Positions 1 through 8,015 of a stretch of 64,000 nucleotides of DNA are shown here, one piece after another. How positions within the stretch are numbered: position 1 is the stretch's first letter; the number at the start of each line of letters is the position of its first letter. The position numbers and the translations under genes were made by a program. Source of the DNA: Thermoplasmatales archaeon (lineage in GTDB: Archaea; Thermoplasmatota; Thermoplasmata; Methanomassiliicoccales; Methanomethylophilaceae). The notes below the pieces were generated by a model. It saw only the letters and a list, made by a program, of their open reading frames with translations. It was not told where the DNA came from and did not search any database. The DNA is taken from the NCBI GenBank assembly GCA_012520845.1, contig JAAYNL010000004.1, positions 1 to 64,000 on the forward strand, given 5' to 3'.

Positions 1-1
1 C

Positions 2-3000
2 TGGAGGGCCGCCATGATGGCCATGGGCTGGGAGAACGAGGCCTTGGCCGCCCTGGCGGCGCCCGCCTACGCCCTCGGTTTCGCGGGCGTCCTGATATGG
101 TTGTTCCGCGTCGCCGGCCTTTCCGACTACTACCAGAGCCTCAAGGGCGTCGACGCCAAGACGTTCCTGCGCAGGCTCGTCAAACCCATACCCTTCGGCG
201 CCGTGCTCGCCGTGGCGCTGCTCGTGATAGCGCCGAACGCGATGTACGCCATCGATTCCGGCATAGCCACCAACGACAAGGAGGCCTACAACGAGAAGAC
301 CGGCGTGGAAAGGGAACTATTCGGTTCCATCGGCTATTACGTGGAGGGCTCCGACGCCAGGGACCGTTCCGATTTCTTCGAATCCCTGTCCGGCACGCCC
401 AAGAGCGGGGCGATGGTCACGGGCCAAAGCGCCGTCGTCGACGCGTCCGCCAACGGGTTCAGCTCCGTTAGCGATTCCCAGGGCAACGGCCTGGTCGCCG
501 CCTCGCACATACTGCTGTCCAACGGCGGCAACGGCGAGGCGATCGCGGCCATGATGTACCGCATAATCTCGTCCAAGGGCGGGATCGCCGCCTTCAAGGA
601 TCAGTTGACCGGGCCCGACGGCCTGTCGGACGCCGCCTACGGCACCCTCGTCGAGAGGGACCGCGACGTGGCGAAGTCCCGCGCCGAGATCCTCGCCGAC
701 CCGGACAGGTACGGCAAGTTCAGGCCCGACATGGACGACGAGAGCGTCCGGTACGTTGTTTTCAAGAGCACCCTCGTGGACGAGTGCGACGTTTACCAAA
801 TCGCCAGTATGTACGACGCCGTGTGCGAAAAGGCCGACGCCAAAATCACGTACGTGGCGGTCAGCGGGGACATGCTGCCGTTGAGCATGCGGTCCCAGGC
901 CATCGTCAACATGTACGTCGCCGGGTACTACGTGGACTCCAGCGCCAAGGCCCAGTTCATCAGCGCCTTCCAATACGGTCAGCAGACCTATTTCAACGGC
1001 GTCAAGGACGCCTTCGCCGACACCGTCCTCTGGAGGGCGGCCATCGGCCTCATGCCCTCGGACGGCAAGGGCGCCCAGAGCCTGTTCAACGATGTGGGCG
1101 ACGGGTCCGCCGTCCCCGTGCCGGGGAACGGCCTGTCGTGCTTCAAGGTCGTCCGCTGGGACATAAAGTACAACCCGGCGGAGGACGCCGAATACGATTC
1201 CGAGGGTTGGGTCGTGCTCCCCGCCGCGGAGGCCCTGAGGAGATACGGCGAGGACGGCGGCACCATCGGCCACGTATCGTCGTTGCCGGTGGTGCTTGAG
1301 TACGTTTCGCCCGCGGGCAACGGCGTCTCCGGCACCGTCACCCACGGCGCAGACAAGGTCAAGGGCATCGAGGTATCCACCGTCGACGCCAATGGGAGGG
1401 TCATGTCCATCGCCATCACCGGGGAGGACGGCAAGTACGCCCTGCCCGTCATCGGCGGCGAGGCCGAGGTCAGGTTCCGCGCCGGCGTGCACGACGGCAA
1501 GGGCTTCGCCCTGGCCAGCAAACCCGTCGAGGCGGTCGTGGATTACGACATACCCGCCACGTCCTACGAGGGCAAACTCGTCCCCCGCGAATTCATCGGC
1601 GGCCTGGTCTTCAAGGGCAAGGCCTCCGGCGCCGAATACGCCGTCGCGCCCGTCGGCGAAACCGTCAACGTGCCGTCCATCGTCCCCGACGTATACGACG
1701 TGGAAATCGTCCGCAACAACAACGCGATTAAGACGGTCACTGTGACCGTGTACCCGGGCGCCAACACCGGCCACGAAATCGAGACTGGGAAGGACGTCGC
1801 CGTGACGGTGACGGGTCCATACGGGGAAGCCCCGGGTGCGGACCTCGCGCTCCGCGTGGAGAGCCTGGCCCCCGAGGGCTTCGACGAAACCATAACCATC
1901 GCCGCGGCCGACGGGGGCAAGGGCGAAATAACCGTGCCCGAACTCAGGTCGTCGGGCGCCGGCGAGCAGGAGTTCACGTACAGGGTTTCCGTGGCCACCG
2001 CCGGTTACTGCGGCCAGGCGGAATTTTCGTCCACCTCGGGCAGCGTCACCGTGAAATATTACCCAGCCACGGAAATCGACGCCGACCCGGACGCTGCGAA
2101 CGTCCTCTACGAGGGGTACGCCGGGAAGCCCGTCGAGCCCGTCGGGGGCAAGATCAAGGTGCCCGACAGCGCGTTCGGGCTGGGCAGCTTCACGCTGTAC
2201 GGCGTGAAGGGAGGCGAGGTTTCCATATCCCTCAACGGCGCCCCCCAGGCGTTTGCGGCCGCGCACAAGGTGTCCGGCAAGCTGAAGCACACCGATGCCA
2301 ACGACGTCGTGACCGACGTTAAGGGCACCGTCGGGTTCATCAGGGCGGACGGCGCGGCGGTGTACGTCCCTGCGACCGAGGACGGTTACGGCGTGCTGCT
2401 GCCCGCCGGCGACTACGACGTGTACGCGTTCTCCACCGACAAGAAAAAGGTCCATTTCGGCAAAATAACCGTGGCGGACGCGGACCTGGAGAAGGATCTC
2501 GACACGGAACCCGCCAGGGAGGTCACCGGATACGTGAGGGCAATGCACGAGTACCTAAGGCACGTCGCCGTCACCGTGACGTCGGCGGAAACGACCGGGT
2601 TCCCGGCCAAACTGGTCATTATGACCGACAACTCCGGGAAGTATTCCGTGATCCTTCCGGAAGGCAAGGGGGCCGTGGTCGGGGTCACGGCGACCGGATT
2701 CGTCGGCACCGCAAGCCAGGAGGCGGGTGGCGAGGCCTCCGCGTTCCCGTATATTTCGTTGAACAAGAAGATAGACGTCACCAACAACACCGGCTACAAA
2801 ATCACCATGTACGGCTCCACGATCCTGGACGGTGCGACGGAGACCGTCGAATTCACCGGGACCAGTCTCAGCGACTCGTACATAACGGACCCGGCCGACG
2901 CCAAGGTCCAATGGTCGGACGCGGCGAGCGTCGACCCGGGAATGACCGCGGTGACGTTCGATACGAACTCCGTGCTGACCCTCCACGAATACGCCGTGGA

Positions 3001-4435
3001 CGGCGTGACCGACCCTGAATTCTCCGTGAAGCCGATGGACGACGACGGCGGCAAGTTCGAAACGTCCGGCAACAAGGCCTACCTTGAGCACGGCAAGAGG
3101 TTCGTGATCACCGTCACCGACGGCGACGGCAAGATGGAAATCGTCGAGAAAACGCTCCTCGCCGCGCAGGCCGAGACCCTGGCGGCCAAGGAGCCGTTGA
3201 CGGTGAAAACCTTCGTGGGTGCCCTGCCCGAGGACGCCCTTGGCACCTTGGACGATTCCAGGGTGTACGCCACCTATTCCGGCATCGAAATCGAATTCAA
3301 GAAGAAGGATGGCGCCTACGAGGGCGCGGTGCCCAACACGGGCAGCGTCAAGGTCACGGCCGAATACACGTACGAGTTCGCCGACGAGGGGATAACCCGC
3401 AAATACAGCGCGTCGGAGACGAAGGACGGCATACCGGCCGACGCCGGCGAGGTCATGGTGAACGTCTCGTTGCGCAACGACGGGTCCGACCCCATAATCC
3501 CGGACGGCGAGAACGTAACCGCCGCCTTCGAGGACCTGGTGGGCGTCATGGACGTAACCAACGTCAAGGAGACCAGGCTGGCCTTCAAAATGACCGTCGA
3601 CACCAGCGCCCCGAAGCTGAGGACGCTTTCGCTTTCCGGCACCAACTGGGTCTCGATAAGGTTCTACGAGGACGGCGCGCTTAAAAACGAAATCGCCTCC
3701 GTCTCGAGCGACACGGGTTCCGCCACCTTCTACGCCGCGGGCGTATACGACGGAACCGTCCATGCCGCGGACGACCTGAAGGTGACGTTCAAGGACCTTG
3801 CGGGCACCGAAGTGGCGAAGGGCACCCTCGCCGGCGCCGACGCCAAGCCCGCCTGGAAGAAAACCGTTCCCGACGCGGATTCCACGAAGGTCGGCAAGGA
3901 GCCCGGCATCGCCGGGGAGTACGAATATTACCACGCCGTGAAGCTGGTCAACGACGACAACCACTCCAAGACCTTCAAGGTCAAGACGACCTTCGACGAC
4001 TCGGATCCCAAGTGGCTCGCGACGTTCGTCACCGAGGACGGCAGGACGATGAGGGACGTGGCCGGCGGCGAGGTCAACGACGTCGTCGTGCCCGGCAACG
4101 GCGCCACGGTGGCCTACGTGAAATTCACGTCCGCCTTCGGCGAAAAGACGTCCACCCCCAAAGTGGAATTCGAGGTCACGTGCCCCGGCTTCACGGTTTC
4201 CGCCGACGGGGACGGCGTGACGATATCCGCCGACGGCTCGACGGCGACGTTCGAATCCGTTTCCCAGGAAATCGACCTGGGCATCGCCGGCGCCTCCGCC
4301 TCGGGCCGCGGGGTGTTCAATGAGGACGGAAAGGTCCCCAACGTCGTCTGGGCGCTGCTCGCGGGCATCGTGCTGTTGATACTGCTGACCGCCTGGATGG
4401 GCATGAGGAGGGGGGTGTTCACACGAAGAAAGTAA
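2..4435 (+). CDS. AglB/STT3-like oligosaccharyltransferase paralog, C-terminal part (5' end outside window)
   Basis: The frame is open to the window edge, so the gene probably starts upstream; the first in-window ATG is at 14 (residues below count from it). Two membrane segments (about 11-33 and 58-80) lead into PNAMYAID and then GSIGYY, the order expected where the last membrane helices of archaeal AglB pass into its extracellular domain. AglB transfers lipid-linked glycans to Asn of exported proteins. After that come over 1,200 residues of beta-sandwich, carboxypeptidase-regulatory-like segments (for example about 430-490 and 845-910) and a C-terminal anchor at about 1444-1463 followed by a basic tail. 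The stretch that should carry the WWDYG acceptor-recognition motif instead reads TGQSA (136-140), so catalysis is doubtful; it may be a surface-structure derivative. The AglB relation is inferred from motif order recalled from the family. Confidence 0.6.
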   Translation, partial: WRAAMMAMGWENEALAALAAPAYALGFAGVLIWLFRVAGLSDYYQSLKGVDAKTFLRRLVKPIPFGAVLAVALLVIAPNAMYAIDSGIATNDKEAYNEKTGVERELFGSIGYYVEGSDARDRSDFFESLSGTPKSGAMVTGQSAVVDASANGFSSVSDSQGNGLVAASHILLSNGGNGEAIAAMMYRIISSKGGIAAFKDQLTGPDGLSDAAYGTLVERDRDVAKSRAEILADPDRYGKFRPDMDDESVRYVVFKSTLVDECDVYQIASMYDAVCEKADAKITYVAVSGDMLPLSMRSQAIVNMYVAGYYVDSSAKAQFISAFQYGQQTYFNGVKDAFADTVLWRAAIGLMPSDGKGAQSLFNDVGDGSAVPVPGNGLSCFKVVRWDIKYNPAEDAEYDSEGWVVLPAAEALRRYGEDGGTIGHVSSLPVVLEYVSPAGNGVSGTVTHGADKVKGIEVSTVDANGRVMSIAITGEDGKYALPVIGGEAEVRFRAGVHDGKGFALASKPVEAVVDYDIPATSYEGKLVPREFIGGLVFKGKASGAEYAVAPVGETVNVPSIVPDVYDVEIVRNNNAIKTVTVTVYPGANTGHEIETGKDVAVTVTGPYGEAPGADLALRVESLAPEGFDETITIAAADGGKGEITVPELRSSGAGEQEFTYRVSVATAGYCGQAEFSSTSGSVTVKYYPATEIDADPDAANVLYEGYAGKPVEPVGGKIKVPDSAFGLGSFTLYGVKGGEVSISLNGAPQAFAAAHKVSGKLKHTDANDVVTDVKGTVGFIRADGAAVYVPATEDGYGVLLPAGDYDVYAFSTDKKKVHFGKITVADADLEKDLDTEPAREVTGYVRAMHEYLRHVAVTVTSAETTGFPAKLVIMTDNSGKYSVILPEGKGAVVGVTATGFVGTASQEAGGEASAFPYISLNKKIDVTNNTGYKITMYGSTILDGATETVEFTGTSLSDSYITDPADAKVQWSDAASVDPGMTAVTFDTNSVLTLHEYAVDGVTDPEFSVKPMDDDGGKFETSGNKAYLEHGKRFVITVTDGDGKMEIVEKTLLAAQAETLAAKEPLTVKTFVGALPEDALGTLDDSRVYATYSGIEIEFKKKDGAYEGAVPNTGSVKVTAEYTYEFADEGITRKYSASETKDGIPADAGEVMVNVSLRNDGSDPIIPDGENVTAAFEDLVGVMDVTNVKETRLAFKMTVDTSAPKLRTLSLSGTNWVSIRFYEDGALKNEIASVSSDTGSATFYAAGVYDGTVHAADDLKVTFKDLAGTEVAKGTLAGADAKPAWKKTVPDADSTKVGKEPGIAGEYEYYHAVKLVNDDNHSKTFKVKTTFDDSDPKWLATFVTEDGRTMRDVAGGEVNDVVVPGNGATVAYVKFTSAFGEKTSTPKVEFEVTCPGFTVSADGDGVTISADGSTATFESVSQEIDLGIAGASASGRGVFNEDGKVPNVVWALLAGIVLLILLTAWMGMRRGVFTRRK

Positions 4436-4440
4436 TCTGT

Positions 4441-5655
4441 TTGGCAATCGTCGTCGCTATGTTGGCGGCGGCGCTCCCCGGCTTCGTCGCCGGGGAAGGG
4501 ACGGAGTATACCCTGACGTTCGACAAGAACGGGGAGGACGTCACCGGCAACGCGCCCGCCCCCGCGCAATACAAGGGCGGGGATATCGTGGCGTTCCCGG
4601 GCCGCGGGGATTTGGTCAACGGGGAAAAGGCCTTCCGCGGATGGGCGACAAGCAAGACGGCCGCCAAACCGCTGGAGTCGTACTCCATGCCTTCCCACGA
4701 CACGACGCTGTACGCCGTGTGGGGGGACAGCCTCGTGGTGACGTTCAAACCGAACGGCGGGACGATGGCCAAGACCGCGTTCGACGGGTATTCCGCGGAC
4801 GATGACGTAGCCAACGCGGAGGCGACCAAGGCGAACTCCACGCTGGCCGGCTGGTATAAGGACCCAGCCCTGGGCGAGGCATGGGACTTCGCCGTCGACA
4901 AAATGCCCGACAGGGACCTGTTCCTTTACGCCAAATGGGAACCGGCGGCCATCGCGACGTCCGTCACCGGGGAAAGGGATTACTGTTCCGTGAAGGACGG
5001 CGGGCTGGACGAGACGGAGTTCACGCTGAAATCCAGCGGCCACGTCTACTACACCGCCACGCTAACCGGGCCGGGAGGCAAGGACTATTCGACCTCCAAC
5101 CTCACGCCGGCGAAAAGCTCGTTCTCGTCCTCGGCCACAATCAAGGTCAGGGATTTGAACGACGCGGGCGACTACAAGCTCACCGTCAAGTTCTACGAGG
5201 ATTACGACCGCACCAAGCTCATATCCGAGAGGGGCGCTCCCCTCAAGGCCGTGGAGCCGGTGGTGCTGAAGGTCACCGTCACCAACGGCTCCTGGGTGGC
5301 CGTCGAGCTCCCGGTCTACTTCAAGGTGGGCGGCGAGAGGGTCGAGGGCAGCGAGCAGACCGTCAAGATACCGGCCGCCACCGATGACGGCCCGGGGAAG
5401 AAGGAGGTGGAGTACAAGTACGTGGCCCGCGACCTGGGGAGGAGCAGCACCTATTCCCTGGAGGCGGAGAACACAGAGACCGTCGCCGGCACCGTCAAGG
5501 GCCTCGGCGTCGCCCACACCTTCTATTCCGTGCAGAAGGACTACTCGTGGGCGACGTGGCTTTCCGCCATTTTCCTCGTCGTCGTGGCGCTGATCGCGTT
5601 GTACGTCTACAGGAAACCGGTCAAGAACGTCGGCAAACCGAAATCCCGCAGGTGA
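4441..5655 (+). CDS. Membrane-anchored surface protein with InlB-type (Listeria-Bacteroides) repeats
   Basis: An N-terminal hydrophobic segment ending around FVAGEG looks like a signal peptide. Two repeats follow (about 17-90 and 97-165) with the family pattern VTFKPNGG, then GW, then LYAKW. A beta-rich middle region precedes a C-terminal transmembrane helix (about 369-390) and a basic cytoplasmic tail. InlB-type repeats are extracellular adhesion or spacer modules. The gene begins 5 bases after the stop of the upstream surface protein, so the two are probably co-transcribed. The TTG at 4441 is the first usable start, but the frame stays open upstream and reads KKVIC just before it, which would complete the basic n-region of the signal peptide; no ATG, GTG or TTG precedes those codons. 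The start is therefore uncertain. Confidence 0.7.
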   Translation: MAIVVAMLAAALPGFVAGEGTEYTLTFDKNGEDVTGNAPAPAQYKGGDIVAFPGRGDLVNGEKAFRGWATSKTAAKPLESYSMPSHDTTLYAVWGDSLVVTFKPNGGTMAKTAFDGYSADDDVANAEATKANSTLAGWYKDPALGEAWDFAVDKMPDRDLFLYAKWEPAAIATSVTGERDYCSVKDGGLDETEFTLKSSGHVYYTATLTGPGGKDYSTSNLTPAKSSFSSSATIKVRDLNDAGDYKLTVKFYEDYDRTKLISERGAPLKAVEPVVLKVTVTNGSWVAVELPVYFKVGGERVEGSEQTVKIPAATDDGPGKKEVEYKYVARDLGRSSTYSLEAENTETVAGTVKGLGVAHTFYSVQKDYSWATWLSAIFLVVVALIALYVYRKPVKNVGKPKSRR

Positions 5656-5659
5656 GGGC

Positions 5660-6259
5660 TCACCCGTCCATAACCTTGGCGACGGCCAGGTCGGACCTCG
5701 TCCTCTCGACGACGCCCCTGGCGACGTCCTGCTTCCTGCGCAGCGGCACCACGGCGTCCGGGACGTCGAAGAGCATCAGCCCGTCGGCGACGGTTTCCAT
5801 GGTGCGGAAAACCGCCTCGGCGCCTGCAAGGTCGCCGGCCATCAGCCTGCCCAACGCCAGGCGCCTCATCTCGCCTACGGAGTCGGCTAAGCCCATTGCC
5901 CACGCCCCCGGGTCCACGCCAAGGGATTCCCACGTGGGGATCGCGCAACCCTCGGCCACGGCGACGAGGATCCTGGCCTCGGCGTATTCGGCCAGGGCGT
6001 CCGTGACGGGCCCCCATCTGGCGTCCTCGCCCGGGAAATCCCCGAAAAGGGATTCCATCGATTCCAGCGGCACCGTGGGGTCGGCGCCGGAATGCACCGC
6101 GTGGATCACCGCCTTGGAGGCCCGGATCAACGCCCTCGACTTGCCGATGGCGCGTTCCCTGGAGTTTTCGGCCAGGGCCAATTCCTCCCTGGCCCTTTCC
6201 ATAGATTCCATGAAACCCATGGCCGCGCCATCGGAGGGGTTGGATAAACCCCTTCCCAT
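5660..6259 (-). CDS. Translin family protein (predicted RNA-binding)
   Basis: The protein is mostly helical and ends with RRKQDVARGVVERTRSDL, a segment typical of archaeal translin homologs (COG2178), preceded by the EYAEAR helix of the same family. Translins bind single-stranded RNA or DNA and, with TRAX, can have nuclease activity; the role of archaeal members is unsettled. Three starts are possible: 6298, 6259 or 6220. I chose 6259 because an AT-rich TATA-like element near 6279-6286 lies about 22 bases upstream, fitting a leaderless transcript; the 6298 start would place that element inside the gene. The gene is convergent with the surface protein (4 bases between stops) and divergent from the zinc-ribbon gene at 6307. 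Confidence 0.75.
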   Translation of the reverse strand: MGRGLSNPSDGAAMGFMESMERAREELALAENSRERAIGKSRALIRASKAVIHAVHSGADPTVPLESMESLFGDFPGEDARWGPVTDALAEYAEARILVAVAEGCAIPTWESLGVDPGAWAMGLADSVGEMRRLALGRLMAGDLAGAEAVFRTMETVADGLMLFDVPDAVVPLRRKQDVARGVVERTRSDLAVAKVMDG

Positions 6260-6276
6260 ACGCCCAGATGAAGTGA

Positions 6277-6286
6277 CATTAATATT
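6277..6286. promoter_or_regulatory. Shared TATA-like element between divergent genes
   Basis: An AT-rich stretch (ATTAATATTC) in a GC-rich 47-base gap between two divergent starts. It lies about 21-25 bases from both the ATG at 6307 (+) and the ATG at 6259 (-), the distance expected for leaderless archaeal transcripts in both directions. Confidence 0.4.
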
Positions 6287-6306
6287 CCGGACGCACATTC
6301 GGTGGT

Positions 6307-6732
6307 ATGTTCTGTCAAAAATGCGGCAAGGAGAACGAGGACGGCGCCAGGTTCTGCGCCCATTGCGGGGCGGAGCAGGCCCCCGCCGCCGGCTACCAAA
6401 ACCTTGGACATGGCGGTGCCCCTCTCGGCCCGGCGGAGCAGGCTCCCGCCGCCGGCTATCAAAGGCCGCCCGTGTACTATACGGAAAAGAGCGTCGGCCT
6501 GACCATTATACTGGGTCTCATCATCACGGGTGCGGGCCAGATGTACGTCGGCAAAATCGGCCGCGGGATAGCATTCCTGCTTTGCGGGATGGTGCTCGCC
6601 GCGCTGACCTTCGCTTTCATCCCCGTTGTGATTCTGCTTCTCATCTTCCTCATTTACGTTTTGTACGACGCCTATTCCCTGGCGAAGGAATACAACACGT
6701 ATCTGCGTATGAACGGGCAACCGCCGTGGTAA
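6307..6732 (+). CDS. Zinc-ribbon plus TM2-like membrane protein, paralog 1
   Basis: The N-terminus is a compact zinc ribbon (CQKCGKE, then CAHCG). A Gly/Pro/Ala linker holds two copies of EQAPAAGYQ. Hydrophobic segments at about 63-85 and 92-117 flank a GAGQMYVGKIGRGIAF turn, resembling TM2-domain proteins. The C-terminus ends AKEYNTYLRMNGQPPW. The paralog at 6828 shares the ribbon, turn and tail, and a more distant one lies at 22999. A TATA-like element about 25 bases upstream suggests leaderless expression. Function is unknown; zinc-ribbon membrane proteins of this type are common in archaea and bacteria and may scaffold membrane complexes. Confidence 0.8.
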   Translation: MFCQKCGKENEDGARFCAHCGAEQAPAAGYQNLGHGGAPLGPAEQAPAAGYQRPPVYYTEKSVGLTIILGLIITGAGQMYVGKIGRGIAFLLCGMVLAALTFAFIPVVILLLIFLIYVLYDAYSLAKEYNTYLRMNGQPPW

Positions 6733-6827
6733 GGCGCATTGGTCGTACCGTCCGGTACAGGGGGTTGGCAAACCCCGTCGCCAGTTGGCCATAAACCATA
6801 TTATACCTCCTTTCCGGATTCCGTTGC

Positions 6828-7226
6828 ATGTATTGCCAAAAGTGCGGCAAGGAAATCGTCGATGGGGTCAGGTTTTGCGCTGCCTGCGGGGCGGAGCAGA
6901 CCCAGGGATACGCATCACCCAGGGTCGTCTACACGGAGAAGAGCGCCGGCATTGCCATTTTGCTCGGTCTCATACTCGTCGGCGCCGGGCAGATGTACGT
7001 CGGCAAAATCGGCCGCGGCATAGCCTTTCTGCTGATCGGTTTGATACTTTATCCCGCGTTCATCGTCCCGCTGTTTTTCATGCCTTCCACGACGGGCCTT
7101 TTGGTAGGGATTGCGATAATCTCGCTGGTGGCGGTTGTGTACGCCATTTACGTGCTGTACGACGCCTATTCCCTGGCGAAGGAATACAACGCATATCTGC
7201 GGACGAACGGGCAGCCTCCCTGGTGA
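6828..7226 (+). CDS. Zinc-ribbon plus TM2-like membrane protein, paralog 2
   Basis: This is a close paralog of the gene ending at 6732 and probably a tandem duplicate. It has the same CxxC pair (CQKCGKE, CAACG), a shorter linker without the EQAPAAGYQ repeat, the same GAGQMYVGKIGRGIAF turn, and the tail AKEYNAYLRTNGQPPW. Its hydrophobic region is longer and probably makes three membrane segments. A TATA-like element (ATATTATAC, about 6798-6806) sits 22-30 bases upstream of the ATG, so it has its own promoter and is likely leaderless. It is convergent with truA. Function unknown. Confidence 0.8.
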   Translation: MYCQKCGKEIVDGVRFCAACGAEQTQGYASPRVVYTEKSAGIAILLGLILVGAGQMYVGKIGRGIAFLLIGLILYPAFIVPLFFMPSTTGLLVGIAIISLVAVVYAIYVLYDAYSLAKEYNAYLRTNGQPPW

Positions 7227-7235
7227 TGCGCCCAA

Positions 7236-8015
7236 TCACCTGAGGGAAGTCAAGAACGACCTTTCCGCATCCAGCGAGGCGATTTCCGCACCCAACCGCT
7301 CCAGGTAGGACGGCGGGCATTCCGGGAATTCCAGCCCCTTGTACTCTATTCCGGTCATGACCAGTCCCGTGGGGTCGGCCAGGCCGAAGGTCACGCGTTC
7401 CCCGGCCAGGGCGTCCGAGACCTTGGAAACGGGCTGTTTGCCCGAAGCGACAGACACTATCGCGGCCACGAGCCTCCTGACCAGGTGCCAAAGGTAGTTC
7501 CGGGCCTCGAAATCGATGCGCATCAAACTACCTTCGATGCCGACGTCCACCTTTCTCATGTCAATCACGGTGTCCCTGTCGTCGGTCTTGCAGAACATGG
7601 AGAAATCGTGTTCCCCGACGAACAGGGCGGCGCATTCCTGGGCAAGACCCAGATCCAGACCGTCCGCCGGGAGCGTGTATCTGTACGAGCGGGATTCGGC
7701 CTTCCTCGGGTCGAAGTCGTCGGGAACGCCGACGGCGCTGACGTAATAGACGCAATCGGAGACGGCGTTCAGGGCGCGGAGCATCGTGGCGTCGTCCCCG
7801 AACCGGGTATCGACGACGAAGACGTTGCAAAGGGCGCTGACGCCCGCGTCCGTCCTGCTTGCAGCCTTGAGGTTGTGGTCGCCCCCCGTCTTTTCGATCG
7901 TTTCCAAATCGGCGATGATCCTTCCCTCGACGGTCCTTTTGCCGGGCTGCCTCTGGGACCCGGCGAAACGCTTCCCCTGGTAGGCCACCTTAAGCGCGAC
8001 CCGTCTAGTCGACAT
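7236..8015 (-). CDS. truA: tRNA pseudouridine synthase A
   Basis: TruA isomerises uridines 38-40 in the anticodon arm of tRNAs to pseudouridine. The catalytic-Asp signature SRTDAGVSA is intact (about residues 53-61), preceded by the N-terminal motif KVAYQGKRFAGSQ. Later family features include RSYRY and NYLWHLVRRLVA. Its 259 residues are normal for the family. The ATG overlaps the 3' end of purD by 11 bases, so it is the last gene of a probable hypB-purD-truA operon on the minus strand. Confidence 0.93.
   Translation of the reverse strand: MSTRRVALKVAYQGKRFAGSQRQPGKRTVEGRIIADLETIEKTGGDHNLKAASRTDAGVSALCNVFVVDTRFGDDATMLRALNAVSDCVYYVSAVGVPDDFDPRKAESRSYRYTLPADGLDLGLAQECAALFVGEHDFSMFCKTDDRDTVIDMRKVDVGIEGSLMRIDFEARNYLWHLVRRLVAAIVSVASGKQPVSKVSDALAGERVTFGLADPTGLVMTGIEYKGLEFPECPPSYLERLGAEIASLDAERSFLTSLR

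Noticed and set aside
317-4447. Very long minus-strand open frames opposite the AglB-like gene (743 and 630 codons).
   Set aside because: The sense frame has signal/anchor segments and family motifs. The antisense products are rich in Gly, Arg, His, Asp and Val with no motif, typical of GC-rich shadow frames.
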